From the NCBI GenBank assembly GCA_964344035.1, contig CAYFLK010000077.1, positions 1 through 15,651 on the forward strand: a DNA stretch of 15,651 bases, read 5' to 3'. A program made the translations under genes and the position numbers. This stretch comes from UBA1014 sp964344035. Lineage in GTDB: Bacteria > SAR324 > NAC60-12. The notes under the pieces are model-generated. The model saw only the letters and a program-made list of their open reading frames with translations, was not told the origin of the DNA and did not search any database. The first letter of the stretch is position 1. Each line of letters opens with the position of its first letter. Of the stretch, positions 1 through 6,858 are shown piece after piece.

Positions 1-57
1 TCAGTGCGTTAAACCTATTTTAGGGGGGCAGACTTAAGGAACTTCGGACTAAAAAGT

Positions 58-99
58 ATCACTTAAAAAGTTGGGGGCGCCCCCAACTTTTTAAGTGAT
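58..99. repeat. perfect 42-bp palindrome, possible bidirectional terminator
   Basis: The two arms are exact reverse complements with no spacer. They meet between 78 and 79 in a GGGGGC/GCCCCC core, flanked by GTT/AAC, then AAAAA/TTTTT, then an outer ACTTA/TAAGT and one more pair. Symmetry ends at 57/100. The layout A-tract, GC-rich stem, T-tract reads the same on both strands, so either strand could form a Rho-independent terminator with a four-base GCGC loop. The length and perfection exceed what a terminator needs, so a small palindromic mobile element or an inverted join made during amplification or assembly are alternatives. It lies exactly at the left edge of the transposase-like homology. 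Confidence 0.85.
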
Positions 100-386
100 G
101 TTCTCAAATGATGTCCTGGAATCATAATGCGGGCTTTAATGTCCATAGTAAACATATAATACACGGATCAAATGGTGAGGTTGTGGAAAAAATCTCCAGG
201 TATATCAGCAGAGCGGCTATCTCAGTCGAGAGAGTGGAGTTCAATTCGGAGGATAACACAGTCACAGTCTATGAGAAACAAAAGCGATCATCCTCAGGAA
301 AAACGGTCTCTAATCTTGAGTTCGACTTTGGCGACCCCTTCCCACCGGATGATGTGTATTTTCATGATGAGGAATACGTGTGCTAA
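99..386 (+). pseudogene. IS91-family (Y2-type) transposase fragment
   Basis: The frame is open from 99 after a TGA at 96-98, and the first ATG is at 108. The translation begins MMSWNHNAGFNVHSK and continues through a KISRYISRAAISVERV-like stretch. This matches, from memory, the conserved 'SW.H.GF.VH ... RYI.RP..S.ERL' block of the IS91/IS801-type 'putative transposase' domain (Y2_Tnp). Intact members have several hundred residues; only about 65 recognisable residues remain here. The N-terminal HUH nuclease part with its catalytic tyrosines is absent, and the last 25 residues (acidic, ending EEYVC) no longer look like the family. The fragment begins at the 42-bp palindrome. I infer a dead remnant of a rolling-circle-type insertion sequence. 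Confidence 0.72.
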
Positions 387-552
387 AAAAATCCTCAACC
401 ATGTACAAGGGATAACCACGTCCAAAATTATTAGTGAGTTAACGCAAACAAAGAAAAATTCTGAAACAAGCGCAATACGTCCAGCAAAATCCTTAAAAAC
501 GCGAAATCTTCCCCCAAATCCCTAAAATCATCCTCAAAAAATATCCTATAGA
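387..552. other. A-rich non-coding stretch between two gene remnants
   Basis: No convincing coding frame is visible. The plus strand is rich in A and C, and its second half carries loosely repeated units of the form AAATCCTNAAAA at roughly 480-545, with another copy near 390. One frame reads as a Ser/Lys-rich run ending in TAG at 548-550. The composition differs from the GC-balanced operons to the right. It looks like degraded sequence between the transposase and hydrolase fragments. Confidence 0.5.
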
Positions 553-807
553 AAGTCTTTGCCCAAGGACGAAAGAAAGCGGTTGCAAATCGAGCATGCG
601 CCACACCTCTCATCCGACGCGGCGTTGATCAAACTGGGAGACAAGATCGCCAATGTTGTGGATGTCGCTGACTCTCCACCCTCTGATTGGAGCATTGAAA
701 GAAGGCGTGAATATCTGAAATGGGCAGAGGCGGTGGTGAATTCCTCCCTGAAAGTCAACCCTAAGTTGGAACGCTATTTTTACATGGTGTTGAAGAAAGG
801 TCTTTGA
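553..807 (+). pseudogene. 5'-truncated HD-domain (p)ppGpp-hydrolase-like (MESH1/SpoT type) gene
   Basis: The recognisable protein starts at about 553 with KSLPKDERKRLQIEHAPHLS and runs to the TGA at 805-807. It follows the C-terminal half of small MESH1-like HD hydrolases closely: the LPK.ERK.LQIEHAPHLS block, a KLGDKI.N segment carrying the late metal-binding Asp, a PP.DWS..RR.EY..WA stretch, and an LER-F end. Full-length members have about 180 residues. The N-terminal half with the HD metal-binding pair is missing, and the frame closes upstream at TAA 523-525. A TTG at 559 could start an 82-residue peptide, but without the HD pair it could not be a normal hydrolase. The gene was probably cut by the event that left the transposase fragment. 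It converges with the dehydrogenase gene, with one base between the two stops. Confidence 0.78.
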
Positions 808-808
808 T

Positions 809-2356
809 TCAACTTCCTTTTCCGGAATCGAGATCGAAGGATATTCCCTGCGCGAGCGGGAGGTCCGGCGAATAATTGATTGTGTTGGTCTGGCGGCGCA
901 TGTAGCCTTTCCAGGCATCAGAACCTGATTCACGTCCGCCTCCGGTATCTTTTTCTCCTCCGAACGCCCCGCCGATTTCCGCCCCGGAAGTGCCGATGTT
1001 CACGTTAGCCAGACCGCAATCCGAACCGGCGTGGGAGAGGAACTGTTCTGATTCGCGCAAGTCCCTGGTGAAGACCGCGGAGGAAAGACCCTGGGGTACG
1101 TCGTTCTGCATGCGGATCGCGTCGTCGAAATCCGAATAGCTGATGAGGTGCAGAAGCGGGCCGAAGGTTTCTTCCTGCACAATCGGCCAGTGGTTTGCCA
1201 CTTCGGCAAGAGCGGGGCGGACGTAACAAGCAGAAGGGGCGTCTTCGACCAACTCGCCTCCCTGAATTATAGACCCTCCCTGTTCCCGGACCGCATCCAG
1301 CGCTTTCCGGAAAGACACCACGGCAGCCTTGTCAATCATCGGTCCAATCAGAACGTGCTGATCAAGTGGGTTGCCGATTTTCCCGTCAAGTTGCCGGTAT
1401 GCGTGGACCAGTTGATCTTTCACCTGCCCGTAAATAGAATCGTGAATTATCAGCCGGCGCGTGGTGGTGCAGCGTTGTCCGCAGGTTCCGACCGAGCCGA
1501 AAACTATTCCGGGAATGGCGATGTTCAGGTCCGCGCTGGGGGTGACGATGATCGCGTTGTTGCCGCCGAGTTCGAGGATTGTCCTGCCCATCCGCGAAGC
1601 AACCATGCCCGCTACTTGTCTGCCCATCCGTGTTGAACCGGTTGCGGAAATCAATGGGAGACGTGCATCGTTGACCAGGGTTTCCCCAATTTCTTTGTTG
1701 CCGCCGATGACGAGGCTTATCACCCCTTCCGGCATTCCGTTTTCATGAAGAACTCTTCCGGCGATGCGCTGCAGCGCAATTGAACACAGCGGGGTTTTCG
1801 GGCTCGGTTTCCAGATCGAAACATTGCCGCAGACCGCGGCAATCATCGCGTTCCAGGACCAGACCGCAACAGGGAAATTGAAGGCCGTGATCAGCCCGAC
1901 AAGACCGAGCGGATGGTACTGGTCAAACATGCGGTGTCCGGGACGTTCAGAGGCCATGGTGAACCCGTAGAGTTGGCGGGAAAGTCCGACCGCGAAATCG
2001 CAGATGTCGATCATCTCCTGCACCTCTCCAAGTCCTTCCTGGTGGATTTTCCCCATTTCCCAGGTGACAAGACGTCCCAGGTCGTCCTTGGCTTCGCGCA
2101 CGGCGTTCCCGATCAGCCTCACGATTTCCCCGCGTTTCGGCGCGGGCACCTCCCGCCAGACGGGAAACGCTTCCTGTGCCGCGGCAACCACGGTTTCATA
2201 ATTTCCACGGTCGGCATTCAGGACACGGGCAATGACCGAACCGTCAACCGGGGTAACCGATTCGGTGACCGGGCCTCCACCCTCAAGCCATGCGCTGCCG
2301 GTGCTGATTCCGGAGTTGAGTTCATTAAGTCCTAGTTTTTTCAAAAAATCCATCAT
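809..2356 (-). CDS. ALDH7/AMB1-type aldehyde dehydrogenase (probable L-aminoadipate-semialdehyde / piperideine-6-carboxylate dehydrogenase)
   Basis: This 515-residue NAD(P)-dependent aldehyde dehydrogenase is full length for the family. Visible motifs are the FNFPVAVW segment with the oxyanion Asn near 160, IWKPSPK with the cofactor Lys near 183, LELGGNN with the general-base Glu262, and GTCGQRCTT with the catalytic Cys296. Near the C-terminus, GTSGAEIGGAFGGEKDTGGG followed by RESGSDAWK is the ALDH7 (antiquitin, AmaB/Pcd) signature. Members of that group oxidise 2-aminoadipate 6-semialdehyde in lysine catabolism; the substrate here is inferred from family. Its ATG overlaps the stop of the upstream LapA-like gene as ATGATG/TGA, so translation is probably coupled. 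A second ATG follows immediately and could also serve. It is probably cytoplasmic, and no other lysine-degradation gene is nearby. Confidence 0.93.
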   Translation of the reverse strand: MMDFLKKLGLNELNSGISTGSAWLEGGGPVTESVTPVDGSVIARVLNADRGNYETVVAAAQEAFPVWREVPAPKRGEIVRLIGNAVREAKDDLGRLVTWEMGKIHQEGLGEVQEMIDICDFAVGLSRQLYGFTMASERPGHRMFDQYHPLGLVGLITAFNFPVAVWSWNAMIAAVCGNVSIWKPSPKTPLCSIALQRIAGRVLHENGMPEGVISLVIGGNKEIGETLVNDARLPLISATGSTRMGRQVAGMVASRMGRTILELGGNNAIIVTPSADLNIAIPGIVFGSVGTCGQRCTTTRRLIIHDSIYGQVKDQLVHAYRQLDGKIGNPLDQHVLIGPMIDKAAVVSFRKALDAVREQGGSIIQGGELVEDAPSACYVRPALAEVANHWPIVQEETFGPLLHLISYSDFDDAIRMQNDVPQGLSSAVFTRDLRESEQFLSHAGSDCGLANVNIGTSGAEIGGAFGGEKDTGGGRESGSDAWKGYMRRQTNTINYSPDLPLAQGISFDLDSGKGS

Positions 2357-2782
2357 GCCTCGTCGGGTTTTGCCGGCACCGAACTTTCAGCGGATTCCGG
2401 TGTGTTTTCGGTTGCCGCAGCCTGGGATGAGTTCGTATGTGCGTTTCGTTTCAAATCAAGGGTCTCTTTACGCAACTCCGCGGTTTTGTCCTGCTCATCT
2501 TTCAACTGTTTCTGTAGCCGCTTGATCTCCCCGCGCAACCTTCGTATGCGTGCCAGCAGGCGGGTGTGATAAATGAGAAAATAGAACACGCTGAAGAGGA
2601 TCCCCACTGCAAGGGTGATGTAGAGGGTGACGAACAGCGGTCGTTCAGCACTGAACCGGTANNNNNNNNNNGTTGATCCAGTCCAGCGAGTAACGCACTA
2701 CCACCGGGCCAGGGTTCTGAGTCGCAAAATCGATGCTGAACATCAGGAAAAGGACAAGTATGACGGGCCAGATATAACGCAT
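2353..2782 (-). CDS. LapA-domain (DUF1049) inner-membrane protein, interrupted by a scaffold gap
   Basis: The N-terminal part, starting at ATG 2782-2780, reads MRYIWPVILVLFLMFSIDFA, then TQNPGPVVVRYSLDWIN, and runs exactly 37 codons to base 2672. After ten Ns the frame resumes at 2661 with YRFSAERPLFVTLYITLAVG and continues to the TGA at 2355-2353. This is the usual LapA layout: an N-terminal membrane helix, the 'QN..PV.VR' strand, a second helix (LYITLAVGILFSVFYFLIY), then a basic heptad-like helix (LARIRRLRGEIKRLQKQLKDE) and an Ala/Ser/Glu-rich tail. For an intact gene the real gap must be a multiple of three, so ten is a placeholder. LapA proteins take part in LPS assembly in E. coli; the role here is unknown. 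It sits upstream of and overlaps the aldehyde dehydrogenase. Confidence 0.82.
2662..2671. other. scaffold gap (10 Ns)
   Basis: Ten undetermined bases fall inside the LapA-like gene. Both sides are in the correct translation frame up to the edge, so the join looks right and only the length is arbitrary. Confidence 0.95.
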
Positions 2783-2992
2783 GCGGTTCCTGTATTATTA
2801 CACAATCGTACTCCCGAACTTGTTTCCCCTCATTCCTATCCTCTCCCCAGGGAAAGGGATCAGGCTTGGACAGTTTTTTGCAATTTCAGGCTGCGCCATG
2901 AGGGGCGGGGCAGATTCCGGATTGATGTATTTCGGTCAAATCAATAATGAATTGTCCTGCATGAAATGCTGAATGTTAAAAGCATGAAATTC

Positions 2993-3022
2993 AGTATCTC
3001 TTCCAGCTTCAGTGAGTGTCAA
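2993..3022 (-). promoter_or_regulatory. probable sigma70-type promoter of the LapA-like/ALDH unit
   Basis: On the minus strand a perfect TTGACA (-35) lies at 3022-3017, followed after 18 bases by GATACT (4 of 6 -10 matches) at 2998-2993. Transcription would start near 2986, leaving a leader of about 200 bases before the ATG at 2782. The -35 element sits inside the 3011-3036 dyad. The -10 is only moderate. Confidence 0.45.
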
Positions 3023-3036
3023 GCCGGAGACTCACT
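3011..3036. promoter_or_regulatory. inverted repeat AGTGAGT-N12-ACTCACT, candidate operator
   Basis: Seven-base arms at 3011-3017 and 3030-3036 are exact inverted repeats around a 12-base centre that contains the TTGACA of the candidate promoter. No T-tract follows on either strand, so it is not a Rho-independent terminator. A regulator bound here would cover the -35. Confidence 0.4.
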
Positions 3037-3066
3037 TAGAATTGAAACTGTATGATGAAAGCGGTA

Positions 3067-3453
3067 TCAGCAGTTTTTTTCTTCCAGGCGATTGCGGATG
3101 ATGCCATAGAAGGTGGAGGGGATGCGTCCGGTATGTTCATAGCGCCAGCCGAGGTGCACGTTGCAATGGGAGCAGTTGAGGACGATCCAGGGGTATCCGG
3201 GAAACCAGGAATCCCGCAGGATCGGGGGAGAGGCATCGGTTACCGATTCACACCGTGAGAGGGTGAGTATTTCGTAGACAAACCCGTTGGGGTTGCGGAA
3301 CACCCTGTTCGGTGAGCCGCCGTCGACGCTTGTCAGGTAACGCATATCGCTGATGCGTGTGCCGCATACGCGACACACCAGCCGTTTGCGCAGTTTTTCA
3401 CGGGTTTTTTGCGGTTTCTTAAGGATTTCCGTTTCAGTGAAACCGAGAATCAT
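3067..3453 (-). CDS. CULT-domain (cereblon-like) zinc protein
   Basis: This 128-residue single-domain protein resembles bacterial CULT proteins such as Magnetospirillum MsCI4 and the thalidomide-binding domain of eukaryotic cereblon. Counting from the ATG at 3453, two zinc knuckles are visible, CRVC (Cys27, Cys30) and CSHC (Cys94, Cys97). NPNGFVYEILTL (from Asn54) matches the 'NP.GYVHETLT' segment of cereblon. The block DSWFPGYPWIVLNC leads on to HLGWRYE and supplies the three cage tryptophans Trp83, Trp89 and Trp103, plus Tyr105 where human CRBN has Phe402. Human His378 corresponds to Asp82 here. Known CULT domains bind cyclic imides and uridine-like ligands in this cage; the physiological role in bacteria is unsettled. 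ATG 3453 is preferred over the in-frame TTG at 3465, because that TTG overlaps the GGGAGGA ribosome-binding site. No signal peptide is seen, so it is probably cytoplasmic. The LPP20-like gene lies 126 bases upstream. Confidence 0.9.
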   Translation of the reverse strand: MILGFTETEILKKPQKTREKLRKRLVCRVCGTRISDMRYLTSVDGGSPNRVFRNPNGFVYEILTLSRCESVTDASPPILRDSWFPGYPWIVLNCSHCNVHLGWRYEHTGRIPSTFYGIIRNRLEEKNC

Positions 3454-3520
3454 CGGTCCTCCCAACCAGTAAATGGGAATGAAGGTCCGTTAATCTGAAA
3501 GTCTCATACCCTATACAGCG

Positions 3521-3541
3521 GCGCTTCCCTGGAAGAGGCGC
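3521..3541. repeat. bulged stem-loop between the LPP20-like and CULT genes
   Basis: GCGCTTCC at 3521-3528 can pair with GGAA at 3531-3534 and GCGC at 3538-3541, with a three-base bulge (GAG). No T-tract follows on the minus strand, so it is at best a weak terminator or an RNA-stability element in the 3' region of the upstream gene. Confidence 0.3.
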
Positions 3542-3579
3542 AGGTCCGCCCCAATATACCTTGCAGTGTAAACCTTTCC

Positions 3580-4437
3580 TCAGTCGAGGACAATCACCAC
3601 ACGTGCTTCACGGAGGAAGTTGAGGTTCTCCGCCATCTCACGCAGAAGCGCTGCGTCCGCATTTGACAGGGTGAGGTCAGTACGGTTTGCTCCGGAACTC
3701 GACAGTGCTTTCAGCACCAGCGGAGAGTCTTTCACCCGGTCGTTGACGCGCGCCTGGTCCACGTTTTTCACGTATCCCGCCATTCCGTGTTTCTGCACGT
3801 ATTCCTGGTCGACGTATGCGGAACCGTAGAGTTCGTTTCCGTCCTCATCATAGATTTTAGGAGACATTGCGGGTTGCAACCCTGACCCGCGGGCATCGAT
3901 GACCAGACCGGTGTAAGCCCGGTCCGGATCGATTCCGGTTGTCGCTGTTCCGGAAGACGCGGTGTGGCCGGATTTTACCGGAGCCGGAATGGTTTTTGAA
4001 GGGGCGAGCAATTCCGCAGGTATCATCTGTCGCAGGGAAGCTTCCATGCGGATACTCAGGCTGCCATCCGAAAAGTACCTGGGTTTCCCCACCGGACGCA
4101 GTCCAAAAAGCCTGCCCTGTACACTTGAGCGCACGGTGTCGCTGGAGACCATCGCGTCTTCAATGGTGGTTGACGCGGAAAGATTGATACCCTTGATCAT
4201 CTCCAGCATGTTGCGAGCCGCGTCAAGTCGTGCCGCGCGCAAAGCGGTGGCATTGCGCTGTGCCGCGCCCGCCGCGTTTTTAGCTGGAACACCGATTCCT
4301 TCGGCAATCGCCACTCCGCGGTCCCAGTCGATGCACGCTGCTTCCCCGTGTTGCGTGCAGCCCTGGTCCAGCCCCTGCGCCGGGGTTGTGACCGTGATCA
4401 GCAGCATTATACCAGTCAAACAGAGTTTTGCCTGCAT
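3580..4437 (-). CDS. exported LPP20/FlgT_N-like protein of unknown function
   Basis: This 285-residue protein starts with a cleavable signal peptide (basic MQAK, a hydrophobic core to about residue 17, then PAQG). No lipobox cysteine is placed for lipoprotein processing. Residues 38-85 carry a 'DWDRGVAIAEGIGVP...A..AA..AA...NMLEMIKGI' pattern typical of LPP20/FlgT_N-type N-terminal domains. Residues 175-262 form a second conserved block (YTGLVIDARGSGLQPAMSPK, then IYDEDGNELYGSAY, then SPLVLKAL, NRTDLTLSNADA) that I recall from uncharacterised proteins of deltaproteobacteria. Residues 145-170 are a Ser/Thr/Pro-rich linker. It probably sits in the periplasm or outer envelope. A GGAGG site lies 7 bases before the ATG. 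It has its own extended -10 in the 61-base gap after pnp, so it need not be co-transcribed with the ribosome-maturation genes. The function is not known. Confidence 0.8.
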   Translation of the reverse strand: MQAKLCLTGIMLLITVTTPAQGLDQGCTQHGEAACIDWDRGVAIAEGIGVPAKNAAGAAQRNATALRAARLDAARNMLEMIKGINLSASTTIEDAMVSSDTVRSSVQGRLFGLRPVGKPRYFSDGSLSIRMEASLRQMIPAELLAPSKTIPAPVKSGHTASSGTATTGIDPDRAYTGLVIDARGSGLQPAMSPKIYDEDGNELYGSAYVDQEYVQKHGMAGYVKNVDQARVNDRVKDSPLVLKALSSSGANRTDLTLSNADAALLREMAENLNFLREARVVIVLD

Positions 4438-4460
4438 CTTCCATCCTCCAAGTTCGACAG

Positions 4461-4469
4461 ATTATAGCA
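4461..4469 (-). promoter_or_regulatory. extended -10 promoter of the LPP20-like gene
   Basis: On the minus strand TGCTATAAT is a perfect extended -10 element. No good -35 is seen 17 bases upstream, as expected for extended -10 promoters. The start would be near 4454, about 17 bases before the ATG at 4437, with the GGAGG ribosome-binding site inside the short leader. Confidence 0.5.
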
Positions 4470-4498
4470 TGCGTGGGGCCCTTGATACACCCCGGATT

Positions 4499-6583
4499 TC
4501 AGGCTGTTTCTTCGACGTCTTTCATGCTGAGTTGCAATTTCCCGCGTTTGTCCATTCCCATTGCCTTGACCGTAACAATGTCTCCTTCACGGCAGATGTC
4601 GTTTACGGTTTTGACCCGATGCGGGGCCAGGTTCGAGATATGCACAAGCCCTTCCGTTCCCGGGAATATTTCAACGAACGCGCCGAAATCCATCACTTTT
4701 TTCACTGGTCCAGTGTATGTCTGGCCGATCACCACGGTACGCGTCAAGTCCCGCACCATTTCCAGGGCGACATCGACTGCCTTGTGGTCTCTGGAGGCAA
4801 TGGACACGATCCCGTCATCGTCGATGTTCATCTTCACACCGGTTTTTTCGATGATGTCCTTGATGATTTTCCCGCCAGGGCCGATCACCTTGCCGATCAT
4901 GTCACGCGGTATTTTGTGGGTGATGAAACGCGGCGCATAATTCGAGAGGCCGCTGCGGGGTTGTTCCATCGAGTGATTCATCTTGTCCAGGATATGAAGC
5001 CTGCCCTCTCTTGCCTGTGTCAGGGATGCCTCGACGATTTCACGGCTGAGTCCCTGGATTTTGATGTCCATCTGCAGGGCGGTGATGCCTTCCGAGGTTC
5101 CGACCACTTTGAAATCCATGTCTCCCAGGTGGTCTTCATCACCAAGGATGTCCGAAAGTATTACTGTATCGTCTCCTTCGCTGATCAACCCCATGGCAAT
5201 GCCGGCGGTTGCGCGCTTGAGCGGAATGCCTGCGTCCATCATGGAAAGCGAGCCGGCACAGACAGTGGCCATGGACGAGGACCCGTTTGATTCTAAAATT
5301 TCGGAAACCAGCCTGATGGTATAAGGAAACTCTTCTCTGCCCGGCAGCATCGGCGTCAACCCGCGTTCGGCCAGCGTGCCGTGTCCGATTTCACGTCTGC
5401 CAGGTCCTATCGGACGGCGCGTTTCTCCAACCGAGAAGCTGGGAAAGTTGTAGTGCAGCATGAAGTTTTTGTATGAAACTCCTGGGAGTGCGTCAATCAT
5501 CTGTTCATCTTCACGCGTTCCCAGTGTCGTTACCGCCAGCGCCTGTGTTTCTCCCCGAGTGAAAATCGCCGAACCGTGTGTGCGGGGCAGAACACGCGTT
5601 TCACAGGTTATGGGGCGGATGTCGGTGGGGCCGCGGCCATCGATGCGGATTTGCTCTTTGAGCAGGCGCCCACGCATTTCTTTTTTCTTGATGTCGCCCA
5701 CCATTGATTTAATTTGATCCACGGCATCATTTTCCGGCTCATCCCCGGCTATTTCACTGACAATCTCATCGGTCAGTTCATCCATGCGTGCGTAACGTTC
5801 CTGTTTGTCTTTGATCTTCAATGCGGTCTGAACGCGCTTGGGCGCTATTTTGGTTACCTTCTTGAGGAGTTCTTCATTAATTTGCGGAGGAGTGATAACG
5901 CGCTTCGTCTTGCCGCATCGCCCCATAAGTTCTTCCTGCATATCAATGATGGGCTGGATTTGCTCGTGTCCATACCAGAGAGCATCGAGCATAACAGACT
6001 CGCTGACTTCATCAGCTTCACCTTCGACCATCAAAAGCGCGTCGCGAGAACCGGCCATAAAAATATTCATCTCGCTGCGCGTCAGTTCGTCCGGATCCGG
6101 ATTGGTGATGAATTCACCGTCTACGCGTCCCACTCTAATCCCGCCCACAGGCTGGTGAAAAGGAATATCTGATATAGACAATGCCGCGGAAGCGCCGATC
6201 ATTGCCGATACATCTGAGGGGTATTCGAGGTCATGACTGAGCACGGTGGCCACGATCAGTGTTTCCGCCATGTAATTTTCTTCGAACGACGGCCGCAAGG
6301 GGCGGTCGATCAACCGCGAAATCAGTGTTTCATGATCGGAAAGCCTCCCTTCCCGTTTGAAAAACCCACCGGGAATTCTGCCGGCCGCGTATGCTTTTTC
6401 CACGTAAAAAACTGAGAGCGGGAAAAAGTCCGCTCCCTCTCCGGAACCCTGTGCCGCTGTTGCGGCAACGAGGACCATGGTGTCTCCGTAGCGGACGAGT
6501 ACCGACCCGTTTGCTTGTTTGGCAAGACGTCCGGTCTCCAATGACAATGTTGCCTTGCCGAATTCTCTTTCAATGATTTCCAT
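4499..6583 (-). CDS. pnp: polyribonucleotide nucleotidyltransferase (PNPase)
   Basis: This 694-residue phosphorolytic 3'-5' exoribonuclease acts in RNA decay. It has the usual order: RNase PH-like domain 1 (1-220), helical linker (about 240-305), RNase PH-like domain 2 (312-540), KH and S1. The phosphate-binding SNGSSSMAT is at 432-440. The catalytic aspartates in LSDILGDEDHLGDMDF (Asp484, Asp490) correspond to E. coli Asp486 and Asp492. The KH loop IGPGG is at 567-571. S1 begins about 620 (YTGPVKKVMDFGAFVEIFPG) and ends LQLSMKDVEE. The length is normal. AAGGA precedes the ATG. It follows rpsO, as in many bacteria, but after a 328-base leader with stem-loops that could mediate autoregulation. 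Confidence 0.98.
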   Translation of the reverse strand: MEIIEREFGKATLSLETGRLAKQANGSVLVRYGDTMVLVAATAAQGSGEGADFFPLSVFYVEKAYAAGRIPGGFFKREGRLSDHETLISRLIDRPLRPSFEENYMAETLIVATVLSHDLEYPSDVSAMIGASAALSISDIPFHQPVGGIRVGRVDGEFITNPDPDELTRSEMNIFMAGSRDALLMVEGEADEVSESVMLDALWYGHEQIQPIIDMQEELMGRCGKTKRVITPPQINEELLKKVTKIAPKRVQTALKIKDKQERYARMDELTDEIVSEIAGDEPENDAVDQIKSMVGDIKKKEMRGRLLKEQIRIDGRGPTDIRPITCETRVLPRTHGSAIFTRGETQALAVTTLGTREDEQMIDALPGVSYKNFMLHYNFPSFSVGETRRPIGPGRREIGHGTLAERGLTPMLPGREEFPYTIRLVSEILESNGSSSMATVCAGSLSMMDAGIPLKRATAGIAMGLISEGDDTVILSDILGDEDHLGDMDFKVVGTSEGITALQMDIKIQGLSREIVEASLTQAREGRLHILDKMNHSMEQPRSGLSNYAPRFITHKIPRDMIGKVIGPGGKIIKDIIEKTGVKMNIDDDGIVSIASRDHKAVDVALEMVRDLTRTVVIGQTYTGPVKKVMDFGAFVEIFPGTEGLVHISNLAPHRVKTVNDICREGDIVTVKAMGMDKRGKLQLSMKDVEETA

Positions 6584-6819
6584 ATATTTTTTCCTTGGTT
6601 TGGTTAAATTTCTATTTTTGTGTACACGAATTCAACCGGCGGTGAATCCTTGATTATTTTGTTTGATCCTCTTCTCCCGGGTACCGGCGTTATTTCTTCC
6701 AGGCGCCTGCATACAATAAACCATGCCTGAAACATAGGTGCATCAAGTTTGAAAAGGAAAACGGATGCCGGGGGAGAGACTATCCACGGATTGGCCGGGG
6801 ACAACTGACGTCATGAGAC

Positions 6820-6854
6820 AGGAAACTCCGGACCTGCCGGTATGCGTGTTTCCT
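6820..6854 (-). promoter_or_regulatory. nested stem-loop in the pnp leader
   Basis: AGGAAAC at 6820-6826 pairs with GTTTCCT at 6848-6854. Inside this, CCGG at 6828-6831 pairs with CCGG at 6837-6840 around a five-base loop. It could be an RNase III or PNPase target in the pnp leader, by analogy with E. coli. Confidence 0.4.
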
Positions 6855-6858
6855 TCAT

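Larger units (their letters stand above)
2783..3066. other. intergenic region upstream of the LapA-like gene
   Basis: There is no gene on either strand here. It holds the dyad and promoter listed separately. It also has a direct repeat GCATGAAAT near 2960-2990 and a C-rich then G-rich segment near 2826-2862 (CCTCTCCCC then GGGAAAGGGAT). The latter resembles the degenerate intergenic hairpin repeats common in bacteria and can form only an imperfect stem. Confidence 0.45.

Noticed and set aside
172..525. 117-codon plus-strand frame overlapping the transposase fragment
   Set aside because: It runs in a different frame from the recognisable transposase block and reads as low-complexity, shadow-like sequence.
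1148..2335. Several plus-strand frames of 95-162 codons
   Set aside because: They are antisense to the well-conserved aldehyde dehydrogenase.
2826..2862. Possible Rho-independent terminator (CCTCTCCCC...GGGAAAGGGAT)
   Set aside because: Pairing is imperfect, no T-tract follows, and it lies in a 5' leader; at most a degenerate intergenic repeat.
3454..3465. TTG start four codons upstream for the CULT protein
   Set aside because: The TTG overlaps the GGGAGGA ribosome-binding site that serves the ATG at 3453.
3962..5290. 442-codon plus-strand open frame
   Set aside because: It is antisense to the LPP20-like gene and pnp, both clearly coding, and has no family resemblance of its own.
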